From Dechloromonas sp. (GTDB lineage Bacteria > Pseudomonadota > Gammaproteobacteria > Burkholderiales > Rhodocyclaceae), in the NCBI GenBank assembly GCA_028689015.1, contig JAQTXC010000007.1, forward strand, positions 1-64,000: a stretch of DNA of 64,000 nucleotides. The letters are read 5' to 3'. Both the position numbers and the translations under genes were made by a program. Of this stretch, positions 17,405 through 27,230 are shown in pieces. Positions within the stretch are counted from its first letter, which is position 1. Each line of letters starts with the position of its first letter. Below the pieces are notes generated by a model that was not told where the DNA came from, ran no database searches, and was given only the letters and a program-made list of their open reading frames with translations.

Positions 17405-19768
17405 TTAACCGCCCTGCTTGATGGCCAACACTGCCTGATTGCGCAGCGTACGCAGTAAGGACAACTCTTTCTCGGGAATCGAAATACCACCCGGCTCATC
17501 CCGGTCGGCGTAAATCAGCGCCACCGGGTTGCCCTTGATATTGAGCGGAAACAGAACCAGTGAGTGCGCCGGCACCGCCTTGCGATACCAGTCAGGAATA
17601 CGCTGGGCGATGTTGGGATCGTTGATGTCGCTGATCAGGATATCGACCCCTTTCGAGGTCGCCGCATGAAAAATATCCGGGGTGAAACTCATTGGAAAAC
17701 GGAAGGATCGCGCCACCTCGTTGGCATCCGGGCCAAAACCGAAGCGTCCCTGCATCACGCCGGCCTTGGCGTCCCGAATACAGAGCACGACGCGCTTGAA
17801 GCCCATGGCGCGATACATGGTTTCCAGAATCATGCGCAGGATGTCATTGAGTTTAAAACTATCGACCAGCGTGTTGCTGATGTCCTGAATCCCTGCGGTC
17901 AACACCGCTTGCGGATCAATTTGCTGGCCGTCATCGGCCGCCAGAGAGGCGCCCAGCACCCCATCCTCAGCCATCTCGCTCCCGCCTGGCGCCACATGGG
18001 CAGCGCTATCGCTGCCGCCGCCATGCGCAAATTGCCGCATCTGCTTGCCAAAACTGGTTTGCTGAATATTCAGATGAATGATGCGGGCAAAGTCGGAGAT
18101 TTCCTCGACCGCTCGCTTGACGGTCTGCAGCACCTCCTTTTCACCCAGCGGCACGGCGTCGGAATAGCGCGCCATCACCTTGCGCAACTCGCGGTCACGA
18201 ACCTCGGGCGAGGCTTGGGCAATCAGATCGCACAATTCGTTGGCCAGACCAGACAGGGTCCGTTGCCGGTCTTCACTGCTGTTCGGCCGCTTCACATGAC
18301 CCGAGGGCAGGCGCCGCATCGAATTGACGATCAGCGGCGGAAATCCCCATTGGCGGGCGATAGCAATACCCAGATCTTCAAAGCTGATCCCGAGTACCTG
18401 GAGCGCTGCCTGGTCATCAGAACAAGACTTCTGGGCGACGATACGGCGGATTTCGTCGCTCTCCTCAGGAAAATAATATTGCGACAACAAACGACCCAGG
18501 CTGTGGAACAGCGAGCAAATGAAGGTCTGCTCCAGATCACGCATCTGAGCCGCCGCCCCCAGATCCTTGGCCAAAATACCGGCCAGATTGGAGCGCAGGA
18601 ACTCCTCTTTCAACTGTTGAGCATTGCCTTTGTTCTGCATGTGCTCGAAAAGCAGCACCGTAATGGCAATGTTACGGACAGCCTCAAAGCCGAGGACAAT
18701 CACTGCCCGCGATACCGTACTGATATTGCCGCCCCCGACGGGCCGGAAATACGCCGAGTTGACCAGACGCAGCAATTTATTGGTCAGCGCGAAATCCTTG
18801 AGGATGGAATTGGAGAGCTTATTGACGCTCTCGGTTTCGCTATTGGCAATCTTGTTGATGGTGCTGACCGACTCCGACAAAGCCGGAAAATCACTTTTGT
18901 GCCGCATCCGGCGCAACAGGAAATCGATGGTGGCCTGGCGGCCGCTGTGGTCAGCACTGTCCTCACCCTCGGGATCGAAATAATTATCCAGCGCCTCGGC
19001 AAACTGCAGGGCGCTCTGGTAGCGCAAGGCCGGGTCCCGGGCCAGCGCCTTGTACAAAATGGCACTCAAGCGGTCGTCGACCGTGACAGCTTGCGGCAAC
19101 TGGATATCCTCATTGGCGATCCGGTGCATGATGCGAAACAGGTTATCGCCCTCGACAGCCCGCCGCCCGGCCAGCATTTCGAACAGGATCAGCCCAGCCG
19201 CGAAAATATCGGTGCGTTCGCTCAGTTCACGTCGCTCGATGTACTCCGGTGCCATATAGGCCGGCGTGCCGGAATATTCCTCCGGATTATCGCTGGGCCC
19301 ATCGATGCGGGCGGCGATACCAAAATCCATAACGCGCGGCGTACCGTTCTCATCAAGCAGTATGTTGGATGGCTTCAGGTCGCGGTGAATGATGCCGCGG
19401 GCGTGGGCCTGGGCCACCGCATCGAGAATCGGCCGCAGCATCGACACCGCCTTGACCGCCGACAGGGTGCCGCTCTGCTGCAGGAATGCCGCCAGACTCT
19501 GGCCCGGTACATATTCGAAGACCAGATAGAGATCACCGCCCTCTTCCGCTGCCTCGAAAATTGGCACGATGTTGGGATGGCGCATTTTACTGACGGCGCG
19601 CGCCTCGTCGAGCAGCACCTGATTCTGCGCCGGATCGGGATGCGTGAAATGCAGCGTCTTGATCGCCACCTCGCGCTGCAACTGCGGGTCGAAACCGAGG
19701 TAAACCGTACTTTGCGCGCCGCGCCCCAATTCACCCCGAATATCGAAGCGTCCAATTTTTCTAATCAT
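17405..19768 (-). CDS. Ser/Thr protein kinase with HDOD and GAF domains
   Basis: A 787-residue cytoplasmic protein. Residues 8-270 are an eukaryotic-type kinase with an intact active site: GRGAQSTVYLG glycine loop, VAIKTL, HRDLKPSN and DFGIAAR, and a SGTPAYMAPE activation segment. Residues about 285-480 are an HDOD domain (LSESVSTINKIAN to VSRAVIVLGFEAVRNIAI). The end is a GAF domain ending LRTLRNQAVLAIKQ. Kinase-HDOD-GAF fusions occur in betaproteobacterial signalling but have no settled function. The ATG at 19766-19768 overlaps the stop of the upstream gene (TAATG); the track start at 19789 is an alternative with no clear ribosome binding site. Confidence 0.92.
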   Translation of the reverse strand: MIRKIGRFDIRGELGRGAQSTVYLGFDPQLQREVAIKTLHFTHPDPAQNQVLLDEARAVSKMRHPNIVPIFEAAEEGGDLYLVFEYVPGQSLAAFLQQSGTLSAVKAVSMLRPILDAVAQAHARGIIHRDLKPSNILLDENGTPRVMDFGIAARIDGPSDNPEEYSGTPAYMAPEYIERRELSERTDIFAAGLILFEMLAGRRAVEGDNLFRIMHRIANEDIQLPQAVTVDDRLSAILYKALARDPALRYQSALQFAEALDNYFDPEGEDSADHSGRQATIDFLLRRMRHKSDFPALSESVSTINKIANSETESVNKLSNSILKDFALTNKLLRLVNSAYFRPVGGGNISTVSRAVIVLGFEAVRNIAITVLLFEHMQNKGNAQQLKEEFLRSNLAGILAKDLGAAAQMRDLEQTFICSLFHSLGRLLSQYYFPEESDEIRRIVAQKSCSDDQAALQVLGISFEDLGIAIARQWGFPPLIVNSMRRLPSGHVKRPNSSEDRQRTLSGLANELCDLIAQASPEVRDRELRKVMARYSDAVPLGEKEVLQTVKRAVEEISDFARIIHLNIQQTSFGKQMRQFAHGGGSDSAAHVAPGGSEMAEDGVLGASLAADDGQQIDPQAVLTAGIQDISNTLVDSFKLNDILRMILETMYRAMGFKRVVLCIRDAKAGVMQGRFGFGPDANEVARSFRFPMSFTPDIFHAATSKGVDILISDINDPNIAQRIPDWYRKAVPAHSLVLFPLNIKGNPVALIYADRDEPGGISIPEKELSLLRTLRNQAVLAIKQGG

Positions 19769-20196
19769 TATTCTGTCGCCGGGATCCACATCAAGCGGCC
19801 CGTACCATCCCTTTCACCCCAGATTATCGCGTCCTGGCCGTAATCTTCCGCCAATGCCAGGGCATCCTCAAGGGCGATATCCGGTACAAAACAACTTTCC
19901 TCACGCGGTGCGGCCGGATCATCCGGCACATTTTCAGCGGCGTAGGTCTCGTAGTTGCCTTCCAGCAGATCGCATTCGAGGGCAGACTGACGTTCGGCAT
20001 TGATTGCCGCAGCGGGCCGCTCAGTGCCAGGATTCCAGGCCGTCAGGATGGCAAAACTGTGGCATTCATGCTCGGCCAGCCAAGCGGCCAGGACGGCATG
20101 AGCCACCTCAACACGCAACTCGCAAGGCGCCCCAGGCAGGAAGACACAATACGTCGTTGCGGCAAAGGCCGCTGCCCGCTCAGTCGTTTTCGCCAT
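19768..20196 (-). CDS. DUF3293 domain protein
   Basis: A 142-residue soluble protein. The arrangement FAILTAWNPGTERPAAAINAERQSALECDLLEGN matches the DUF3293 family, whose function is unknown. It overlaps the end of rmuC by 17 bases upstream and touches the kinase start downstream (TAATG), so the three genes are probably one transcript. Confidence 0.8.
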   Translation of the reverse strand: MAKTTERAAAFAATTYCVFLPGAPCELRVEVAHAVLAAWLAEHECHSFAILTAWNPGTERPAAAINAERQSALECDLLEGNYETYAAENVPDDPAAPREESCFVPDIALEDALALAEDYGQDAIIWGERDGTGRLMWIPATE

Positions 20197-21526
20197 CGAG
20201 ATCCATTGCTCCTATCAGTTTTTCCGCATCGGCGACCGGCAAGGCCTCGACCTCACGCAGCTTACGCGACAACTGCCGGGTACGTGTCTCTGCCTTGCCG
20301 ATACTGTGGCTGGCTTCCTCCAGTTTTTTGCGGGTATGGGCCAATGCCTCGCCAAATTGACCGAATTCCGCCTTGACGGCCCCCAGCACCGCCCAGACCT
20401 CGGCCGAACGTTGCTCGATGGCCAGGGTACGAAACCCCATCTGCAAGCTGTTGAGCAGTGCTGCCAGCGTCGTTGGTCCGCTCAAACTCACCCGGAAATC
20501 ACGCTGCAGCGTCTCGGCCAGCGCTGGGCGGCGCAAGGCTTCGGCGTACAAGCCCTCGATCGGCAGATAAAGCAGGGCAAAATCGGTGGTATGCGGCGGG
20601 GCAATATACTTGTCACGAATGCTGCGCGCCTCCAGTTTCAGGCGGGCCTCGATGGCCTTGCCGGCCGCTTCGCTCTGCGCCGCATCGCCACGCTCCTGAG
20701 CATCCAGCAAGCGCTGATAATCCTCAATCGGGAACTTGGCATCGATCGGCAGCCAGACCACGGCCCCCTCGCTACTACCCGGCAGGCGAATGGCAAAATC
20801 GACCCGCTCACGGCTGCCTGGCCGGGTCACGACGCTGGCTGCAAACTGCTCGGCGGTCAACAATTGCTCGAGCAAGGCCGCCAGTTGCACCTCACCCCAA
20901 GTGCCACGCGTCTTGACGTTGCTCAACACCCGTTTTAAATCACCGACGCCGTTAGCCAGCGTCTGCATTTCGCCCAGACCGCGATGCACCAGTTCCAGGC
21001 GCTCACTGACCAGACGAAAGGACTCACCCAGGCGCTGCTCCAGGGTAGCATGCAACTTTTCATCGACCGTACGCCGCATTTCTTCCAGTTTCTGCGCATT
21101 GTCGGCCTGAATCGCGGTCAACCGCCCGTCGACCGATATTTTCAGGCGCTCGAAGCGTTCGTCCAGCGTAGAAGAAAAGCGCGCCAACTCGCGGGAAAAG
21201 CTTTCCAGGCGCTCGCCCTGCAAACTCCCGAACTGGCTGACCTGGGTTGTCACCGCCTGGGCCAGCAGATTGGCTGACTGCGCCCTTTCCTCGCGATCAC
21301 GAAAAGACTCCTCGGCATCATCCCGCCGGCCTCGCGCCAGCTCTTCACGCAATTCGCGCTCAAGCCGCGCCATGCCCTTGTCGAGCATGTCCTGTAAGGC
21401 CAGCACCCGCGCCTCGACCGTCGCCGCATTCCCTTGCCGCTGACTGCGCCACAGCAAATAAAGCTGCAACAGCAAAATAATCAGCAGGGCAACCGGCAAC
21501 AGGCCCGTCCTTAAAACATCGATCAC
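20180..21526 (-). CDS. rmuC: DNA recombination protein RmuC
   Basis: A 448-residue protein with one N-terminal membrane span (GLLPVALLIILLLQLYLLW), a coiled coil to about residue 190, and the conserved RmuC nuclease-like core containing RGTWGEVQLAALLEQ, LPIDAKFPIEDYQRLL and IAPPHTTDFALLYLPIEGLYAE. RmuC limits inversions at short inverted repeats. Four bases separate its start from the DUF748 gene end. Confidence 0.95.
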   Translation of the reverse strand: MIDVLRTGLLPVALLIILLLQLYLLWRSQRQGNAATVEARVLALQDMLDKGMARLERELREELARGRRDDAEESFRDREERAQSANLLAQAVTTQVSQFGSLQGERLESFSRELARFSSTLDERFERLKISVDGRLTAIQADNAQKLEEMRRTVDEKLHATLEQRLGESFRLVSERLELVHRGLGEMQTLANGVGDLKRVLSNVKTRGTWGEVQLAALLEQLLTAEQFAASVVTRPGSRERVDFAIRLPGSSEGAVVWLPIDAKFPIEDYQRLLDAQERGDAAQSEAAGKAIEARLKLEARSIRDKYIAPPHTTDFALLYLPIEGLYAEALRRPALAETLQRDFRVSLSGPTTLAALLNSLQMGFRTLAIEQRSAEVWAVLGAVKAEFGQFGEALAHTRKKLEEASHSIGKAETRTRQLSRKLREVEALPVADAEKLIGAMDLDGEND

Positions 21527-21530
21527 GGCA

Positions 21531-24371
21531 TTACCTCAAGGAAAACTGGACGCAGCGAGCAACCGTCTCGGCAGCGGGTGAAGACGGCAAAACATGCAGA
21601 CGGCCGGCTTCGATCTGTCCTTGCGTCTGCAACCAGTGACGCACCGTTGCCGCGCGCCGCGCTGCCAGTTGCTGCAACTGCTCGGCAATCAAAGCCGGGG
21701 ATGGTTCAGGGGGCGGCGTTTTTTTCTCAGTGCCCGGCGCGCTGGATGCTTCCTTGGGCACCGCCACCGCGCGAACCGCCGGCAAGCCGGGCATATCGCC
21801 GGCCGGGTCAGCCTGGCCAAGCAGGTCGAGGTGCAAGGCTGGACGTTCCTTCAACGCCCGCGCCAGCCCCTGCAGCCGGACGAGTGCAGCCCCGTCCAGC
21901 GTCGCCTCGCCCGGTGCAAAAAACACCGCCGACAAATCTTCACCCCCACCAAACAAGGCGCCGAGCATGCTGAACGGCGAGGTCACTGCCTTCATCACAA
22001 CCTGGCCCAGCACCTTGAAAACCAGGCCACTGACTGAAAACTGTGGATCATCGAGCGAGCCGGCGATGGGCAGGTTGAGGTCGATTTCGCCCCGACTGTT
22101 CTTGAGCAAGGCAACGGCAAACTGCACTGGCAGGCTGGTCGCCTGATTGCTCGCCACCGGCTCACCAAAGGTCAGCTGGTCGACAAAAAGATGATTGTCG
22201 GCCTGCAACTGCCCTGCCGCCAGTTGGTAATGCACATCCATCGACAACACCCCCTGCGCAATGCCAAAACCGGCGTATTTGCCGGCATAGGCCGACAAGG
22301 CCGTCAGGTCGACCGCCTTGACCGACGCCGTCAAGTCAAGCTGCGGCAGGGATTGCCAGGGATTGAGGCGGGCCGTGATCTGCACCGGCGCATGCTCGCC
22401 ATAACGGCCGCGCACATCGAGATCGGCCAAGCTGCCGGGCGCTGACGACAGGCCGCGCACCGTGCCGGCCAGTTGGCCCACCGTCACCGAATAATTGGGC
22501 TGGATGAACTGATCAGTGAAATCGACCTGCCCCGCCGCCAGCCGGATTTCATCGATCCGGATAGCCGGCAACGGCCCACCGGCGGCTTCTGGCGCTTGGG
22601 CCGGCACGGGCCTTTCCTCGGCAGCGGGCGCTGCTGCCAGGGCGGTGGCGTTCAGCTGCCCCTGGGCATCCAGCAGCAAGCGCCCGGCAAAATCGCTGAG
22701 CGTTACCTGCTCAATAGCCACTTGGGGTGGCGCGCTAGCGGCGCGCAAGCCGCTCAGTGCCAGCGTCTGCCAGCGCAGCATTTCCTGAGACTTTCCGGCG
22801 TCGACCGTGTGCCCGGCAGGCCCGGCAGACACCTCATCCAGCCCGGCCACCAGGTCAGTCATGCGCCAGCGCCCGAGCCCGACAGACCAGCCGGCAGCCG
22901 CTGTCTTGTCCGATTCGGGCGCGGTCGACGCAGGCGAGATGGCTTTTTCTGTCAGCCGGGGCGGCGTCAGCCAGCGCGTCCCTCCCCGGGGCAGGCGCTG
23001 CCAGTTCAAGCGCACCCCCTGCTGCTCGAAATCAGCCAGATCGATGTGGCGCTCGGCCAGATCAATGCGTAGCCCCTGCAGACGAATACGGTCGACCGTC
23101 AATGGCCGACCAAAATCAAGCCGGGCTGCCACCTCGGCCACATTGAATGGTGCAGCCAGGCGGCTGTCAAAGGGCCCAATCTGCGCCTGCAACTGGGCCA
23201 GCTCGCCGGCCACCGGCCTGGCGCGCGAAGCATCCAGCCAGCGCACTCGGGCATCGGCCAGGGTAACGGCCGCCACCGACCACCGCCAGGGCGGCGCCGC
23301 CGGCGTCGCGAGCACTGGCGCCAAGGCGTCATCCCGCCACAACGACTGGATATTGAGCAGACCCGCCGGGTCGACCGCCAACATTGCCGTCAACCCCTGC
23401 ACCGCGACGCGGCCAATTGCCAGTTGCCGGGCGAAGGGCTGGCTGGGGGCCAGTTCGACGGTCAGCTGCTGCCAGCCAAGCAGTGGCTGGCCGTCAGTCG
23501 TCGCCACCTGCAGCCCCTGCACTTGCACACTGCCTTGCAGGCGGGGCGAGGCCAGGTCTGGCCCAAAGCGCAATTGCAGCTGCGTCGCCAGCGTACCCGC
23601 TTGCAATTTAAGCGCCAGTGGCGGTGGCAGATCACCCTGCCAGGGTGCCAGCGCCAGTTGATCGACGGTCAATTCGAGTTGGCCGGACGGCGTCTCGGCC
23701 AGCGGCTGCACCGTGCCATTCAGGGCCACTGCCGCGCCATCGAACCGCCCCTGCAGCACCACGTCAACAGGCTGCCCGCGCCGCTCAGGCACGCTACTGA
23801 CAAGCGAGGTACTGAAGTGCACAGCGGCCAGACGATGCTGGCGGTGCCGCACCTGATCATCCAGGTCGACCTGCCCATCGCGCAGTTGCAAACCAGCCAG
23901 TTCAAAACGTGGCATCGGCCCGGGCGGCTGGGGATCACGGGCTTGCCAGGCAGCCAACCGGTCGAGTAATTCAATCTGCCCGCCCGCTTGGCGCTGCAAA
24001 CGGACAAAGGGCGCCTCGAGTTCAATCGCGTCGACCACCCAGGCACCCCGGGTCAACGAGCGCCAACCGGCATCCACCGTCAGCCCAGCCCAGCCCAACT
24101 GATCCTGACCACTTGCGGTCGCCAGCGCCAGATCATCAATCTGCAACGTCAAGGCAAAAGGATCAACGGCGATGCGCTCGACACGCTGCACCTGCAAGCC
24201 GAGGGCGGTCGCCTGACTGCGCAGGACAGCCTCGATCCCCCATGGCAACACCACAAACCCCAGCAAGGCATAACCCCCAACGGCCGCCAGCAAACCCAGA
24301 CCCCAACGAGCAAAACGACGGGCCATAAACTGACGCAACACGGCAGGCAGATGAAGCAGAGCGCGGGACAT
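21531..24371 (-). CDS. DUF748 (AsmA-like) periplasmic protein
   Basis: A 946-residue protein with one N-terminal membrane anchor (WGLGLLAAVGGYALLGFVVLPWGIEAVL) and a long periplasmic body of AsmA-like beta repeats. DUF748 signatures include VERIAVDPFALTLQIDDL and DVHYQLAAGQLQADNHLFVDQLTFGEPV followed by LPVQFAVALLKNSRGEIDLNLPI. The tail has an OmpA-like segment (FFAPGEATLDGAALVRLQGLARAL to RRAATVRHWLQTQG). Related proteins are linked to lipid transport between membranes. The ORF track adds 47 residues upstream; the ATG at 24369-24371 (MSRALLHLPAVL) is preferred. Confidence 0.88.
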   Translation of the reverse strand: MSRALLHLPAVLRQFMARRFARWGLGLLAAVGGYALLGFVVLPWGIEAVLRSQATALGLQVQRVERIAVDPFALTLQIDDLALATASGQDQLGWAGLTVDAGWRSLTRGAWVVDAIELEAPFVRLQRQAGGQIELLDRLAAWQARDPQPPGPMPRFELAGLQLRDGQVDLDDQVRHRQHRLAAVHFSTSLVSSVPERRGQPVDVVLQGRFDGAAVALNGTVQPLAETPSGQLELTVDQLALAPWQGDLPPPLALKLQAGTLATQLQLRFGPDLASPRLQGSVQVQGLQVATTDGQPLLGWQQLTVELAPSQPFARQLAIGRVAVQGLTAMLAVDPAGLLNIQSLWRDDALAPVLATPAAPPWRWSVAAVTLADARVRWLDASRARPVAGELAQLQAQIGPFDSRLAAPFNVAEVAARLDFGRPLTVDRIRLQGLRIDLAERHIDLADFEQQGVRLNWQRLPRGGTRWLTPPRLTEKAISPASTAPESDKTAAAGWSVGLGRWRMTDLVAGLDEVSAGPAGHTVDAGKSQEMLRWQTLALSGLRAASAPPQVAIEQVTLSDFAGRLLLDAQGQLNATALAAAPAAEERPVPAQAPEAAGGPLPAIRIDEIRLAAGQVDFTDQFIQPNYSVTVGQLAGTVRGLSSAPGSLADLDVRGRYGEHAPVQITARLNPWQSLPQLDLTASVKAVDLTALSAYAGKYAGFGIAQGVLSMDVHYQLAAGQLQADNHLFVDQLTFGEPVASNQATSLPVQFAVALLKNSRGEIDLNLPIAGSLDDPQFSVSGLVFKVLGQVVMKAVTSPFSMLGALFGGGEDLSAVFFAPGEATLDGAALVRLQGLARALKERPALHLDLLGQADPAGDMPGLPAVRAVAVPKEASSAPGTEKKTPPPEPSPALIAEQLQQLAARRAATVRHWLQTQGQIEAGRLHVLPSSPAAETVARCVQFSLR

Positions 24372-24438
24372 GCTATCTTTTCGGGGGAAATATCCGCGCA
24401 ATCTAGCACAGCCCATAGCCTCACAAGGACTCAGCACC

Positions 24439-24861
24439 ATGAAAAGGATCATCGGCGGGATTGTCGACTGGCTCGTCGACGAAATCCGGCGCGCCTGGCA
24501 AGCCCTGCTCAATTGGCAAACCTGGGTCGTAATCCTCGTTTTGCTGGTTCTGGGGGTACTCGTTTACATGGTCAGTCGCCTGGCGCTGCGGACTGACTCG
24601 ATTCTGACTTTTTTACACCACACATCAGCCAATTGCCGCGAAATCAATAACGGTCACATCATTGCCCTGTTCAGCGGCATGATCTTTTTCATGCTCGGCA
24701 GCGTGTTGACCCTGGGCGAATTGCAGCGCCATTTTCAAGCCCGGAAGCGGCGGATGGTTCACGAAGCCCGCCAGGCCATGGCGGCAGTCATCGGCTGGGG
24801 GGGACTCACCGTCGCCCTGGCCTGCGCTGCCCTGGTTTTCTTCAAGAATTATTGCCGGTAA
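24439..24861 (+). CDS. Hypothetical two-span membrane protein
   Basis: A 140-residue protein with an amphipathic N-terminus MKRIIGGIVDWLVDEIRRAW, then hydrophobic segments near 30-52, 76-96 and 118-136. I do not recognise a family. The track starts at 24370, but the ATG at 24439 has AAGGA 10 bases upstream and begins the folded part. It is divergent from the DUF748 gene and followed, 31 bases later, by a CheY-like gene on the same strand. Confidence 0.7.
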   Translation: MKRIIGGIVDWLVDEIRRAWQALLNWQTWVVILVLLVLGVLVYMVSRLALRTDSILTFLHHTSANCREINNGHIIALFSGMIFFMLGSVLTLGELQRHFQARKRRMVHEARQAMAAVIGWGGLTVALACAALVFFKNYCR

Positions 24862-24892
24862 ACTCAGCCCCCCTGACGCACCCTTGACCCCC

Positions 24893-25282
24893 ATGCCCAA
24901 TCAAAAAATCACCGTCCTTCTGGTCGACGATAACGACATGATGCGGGCAGTCCTGCGCGCCATGCTGCGCGGCGAGCATTACGAAGTGATTGGCGAATCG
25001 CGCAATGGCACCCAGGCGGTCGAACACGCCGACCGTCTGAAGCCCGACATCGTTTGTCTCGATATCCAGATGCCGGAAAAAGACGGGCTGCAAGCCCTGT
25101 GCGAAATCAAGGCAACCCGCTCGGAAACCGAAGTGGTGATGATTACCGGCAGTTCGGACATGGAAACCGTCCAGGAAGCGATACAAAACGGCGCCTCCGG
25201 TTTCGTCATCAAACCCTTCAATGCCGCCAGCGTCCTCGATACCCTGGACAGGGTCAGCAACCGCCTGCGCCAGAAACGCTAG
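24893..25282 (+). CDS. CheY-like single-domain response regulator
   Basis: A 129-residue stand-alone receiver domain. It carries the acid pair in LLVDDNDMMR, the phospho-acceptor Asp in VCLDIQMPEKDG, Thr/Ser in MITGSS and Lys in VIKPFNAASVLDTL. No output domain is present, so it must act through a partner protein. The track start at 24884 is a TTG; the ATG at 24893 is preferred. It ends directly against the convergent gloB gene with no gap. Confidence 0.9.
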   Translation: MPNQKITVLLVDDNDMMRAVLRAMLRGEHYEVIGESRNGTQAVEHADRLKPDIVCLDIQMPEKDGLQALCEIKATRSETEVVMITGSSDMETVQEAIQNGASGFVIKPFNAASVLDTLDRVSNRLRQKR

Positions 25283-26038
25283 TCAGAAGTTGTTACGCCA
25301 GGTTCGCAAGGCTGCAAAAACCGAGACGGGATCCCCGTCGACCGCGCCCAGGCGATGCGCGACGGCCAGCACGGCCGGCACCTGGCAACGCAGGAAAGGA
25401 TTGGTCGCTTTTTCCTCGGCCAGCAATAGCGGCACGGTCGGCTGACCAGCCGAGCGCAGCGCCGCCACCCTCGCCTGGCGGGCCACAATGGCTGGATTTT
25501 CGGGTTCAACCGCCTGCGCAAAGGGCAGATTCATGGCCGTGTACTCGTGAGCGCAGTACACGCGGGTATCATCCGGCAAGTCCGCCAGACGGGCCAGCGA
25601 GGCAGCCATCTGACCAGGCGTGCCTTCGAACAATCGACCACAACCGGCGCCAAACAGGGTGTCGCCACAAAACAAGGCATTCCCCGCCCGGTAGGCTAGA
25701 TGACCCAGCGTATGGCCGGGCACGGCCATGACCTCGACCGGCACATCGAGCACTTTGATCGTTTCGCCACCGCGCAAAGGCCGTGTGCGGCCTGTGATAG
25801 ACTCATCGGCCGGCGCGAAGACCTCGGCCCCGGTCGCCGCTTGCAGGGCAGCGACACCGCCCTGATGGTCGGCATGGTGATGGGTAATGAGAATCCCGGC
25901 CAAGGCCAGGTCCGCCGCCTGCAGGTGGTCGAACACCGGTGCCGCATCCCCCGGGTCGACGACGAAGGCACGCCGACCGGCGCTTAACACGAAAATGTAA
26001 TTGTCCTTGAAGGCAGGAATGAGCGAGATTTCAAACAT
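25283..26038 (-). CDS. gloB: Hydroxyacylglutathione hydrolase (glyoxalase II)
   Basis: A 251-residue metallo-beta-lactamase-fold enzyme that hydrolyses S-lactoylglutathione in methylglyoxal detoxification. It has the binuclear site THHHADHQGG near residue 52, PGHTLGHLAY, FCGDTLFGAGCGR and CAHEYT. The C-terminal region ends EKATNPFLRCQ...VFAALRTWRNNF, as usual for the family. Its start codon shares two bases (CATG) with the divergent methyltransferase start. Confidence 0.95.
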   Translation of the reverse strand: MFEISLIPAFKDNYIFVLSAGRRAFVVDPGDAAPVFDHLQAADLALAGILITHHHADHQGGVAALQAATGAEVFAPADESITGRTRPLRGGETIKVLDVPVEVMAVPGHTLGHLAYRAGNALFCGDTLFGAGCGRLFEGTPGQMAASLARLADLPDDTRVYCAHEYTAMNLPFAQAVEPENPAIVARQARVAALRSAGQPTVPLLLAEEKATNPFLRCQVPAVLAVAHRLGAVDGDPVSVFAALRTWRNNF

Positions 26039-26783
26039 GCCAGAACTATCGAGCCAGGCGGCGCGGATGTCAATTCCCGGCCTGGACGCCTGGCTGGCCT
26101 CGCCGCAAGGTCGCTACGTACTGGCCTGGGAACAACAGCAACTTGATGCCGCCGTCGCTGATGTCTTTGGCTTCAATGCCCTGCAGCTCGGCCTGCCGCA
26201 GTGCGATTTCCTGCGCGCCAACCGCATGGCGCTACGTTGCCGGGTCTGCGACATCGGCCAGGTCGATCTCCGCTGTGACTTGTGCGCCCTGCCCTTTGCC
26301 AACCAGAGTGTCGACCTGGTCATCTTGCCGCATGTACTCGAATTTGCTGCCGATCCACACCAGATTTTGCGCGAGGTCGAACGCATCCTGATCCCCGAAG
26401 GCCAGATCATCATCGTCGGCTTCAATCCCTTGTCGCTGTGGGGCCTGCGTCGCCAGACCCGGCGCACCCCTGTCTTTCCGTGGAACGGCAGTTATCTGTC
26501 ACCCTCCCGCCTCAAGGACTGGCTGAAATTGCTCGGTTTCGAGGTCGACCGCGGTCAGTTTGGCTGCTATGCCCCGCCCTGCGAACAACAACAATGGCTG
26601 CAACGCTGGCGCTTTGCTGAAAGTGCTGGCCGGCGCTGGTGGACATTCTCCGGCGCCATTTACCTGCTGCGCGCCATCAAACGCGTGCACGGCATGCGGC
26701 TGCTCACCCCCAACTGGCGTAAAAAGCCGCTCCGCGCCAAGGCCTTGCGCCCTGTCGCACAAAAGGAAAAACATGGCGACTGA
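26037..26783 (+). CDS. Class I SAM-dependent methyltransferase
   Basis: A 248-residue protein of the Methyltransf_11 type. Residues 70-130 hold [54 protein letters not shown], the motif II-III region. The N-terminal glycine loop is degenerate ([11 protein letters not shown]), so activity may be altered. The order gloB / methyltransferase / rnhA / dnaQ is common in betaproteobacteria. The ATG at 26037 overlaps the gloB start; the ATG at 26067 ([10 protein letters not shown]) with AGGCGG upstream is an equally possible start. The end overlaps rnhA by 11 bases. Confidence 0.85.
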   Translation: MPELSSQAARMSIPGLDAWLASPQGRYVLAWEQQQLDAAVADVFGFNALQLGLPQCDFLRANRMALRCRVCDIGQVDLRCDLCALPFANQSVDLVILPHVLEFAADPHQILREVERILIPEGQIIIVGFNPLSLWGLRRQTRRTPVFPWNGSYLSPSRLKDWLKLLGFEVDRGQFGCYAPPCEQQQWLQRWRFAESAGRRWWTFSGAIYLLRAIKRVHGMRLLTPNWRKKPLRAKALRPVAQKEKHGD

Positions 26784-27219
26784 AGAACGCATCCAGATCT
26801 TTACCGACGGCGCCTGCAAGGGCAATCCCGGCCCCGGTGGCTGGGGTGCCATTTTGCGGGTGGGCCCGCATGAAAAGGAATTGTGGGGCGGCGAGCCGGC
26901 CAGCACCAACAATCGCATGGAAATGACCGCCGTCATTCGTAGCCTGGAAGCCCTGAAACGCCCGGTGGTCGGCACTGTCTTCACCGACTCGCAATACGTC
27001 CTCAAGGGCATCAGCGAATGGATCCACGGCTGGAAACGCAATGGCTGGAAAACATCAGACAAGAAACCGGTCAAAAATGCCGACCTGTGGCAAACGCTCG
27101 ACACCCTGGTACAACAGCACAAACTGGAATGGGTGTGGGTCAAGGGTCATGCCGGCCATCCGGAAAACGAACGGGCCGATGCCCTGGCCAATCGCGGCAT
27201 CGACGAATTGCACAAATAA
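26773..27219 (+). CDS. rnhA: Ribonuclease HI
   Basis: A 148-residue RNase HI that cleaves RNA in RNA-DNA hybrids. The catalytic residues are visible: Asp in [17 protein letters not shown] near residue 10, Glu in [10 protein letters not shown], Asp in [11 protein letters not shown] and Asp in NERADALAN, with the basic handle [18 protein letters not shown]. The real start is the ATG at 26773 after AAAAGGAAAA; the track start at 26560 lies inside the methyltransferase. Confidence 0.97.
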   Translation: MATEERIQIFTDGACKGNPGPGGWGAILRVGPHEKELWGGEPASTNNRMEMTAVIRSLEALKRPVVGTVFTDSQYVLKGISEWIHGWKRNGWKTSDKKPVKNADLWQTLDTLVQQHKLEWVWVKGHAGHPENERADALANRGIDELHK

Positions 27220-27230
27220 CAGGAAAACCC

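Noticed and set aside
17564-19843. 759-residue plus-strand ORF opposite the kinase-HDOD-GAF gene
   Set aside because: Antisense shadow of a gene with complete kinase motifs; no recognisable domain or ribosome binding site.
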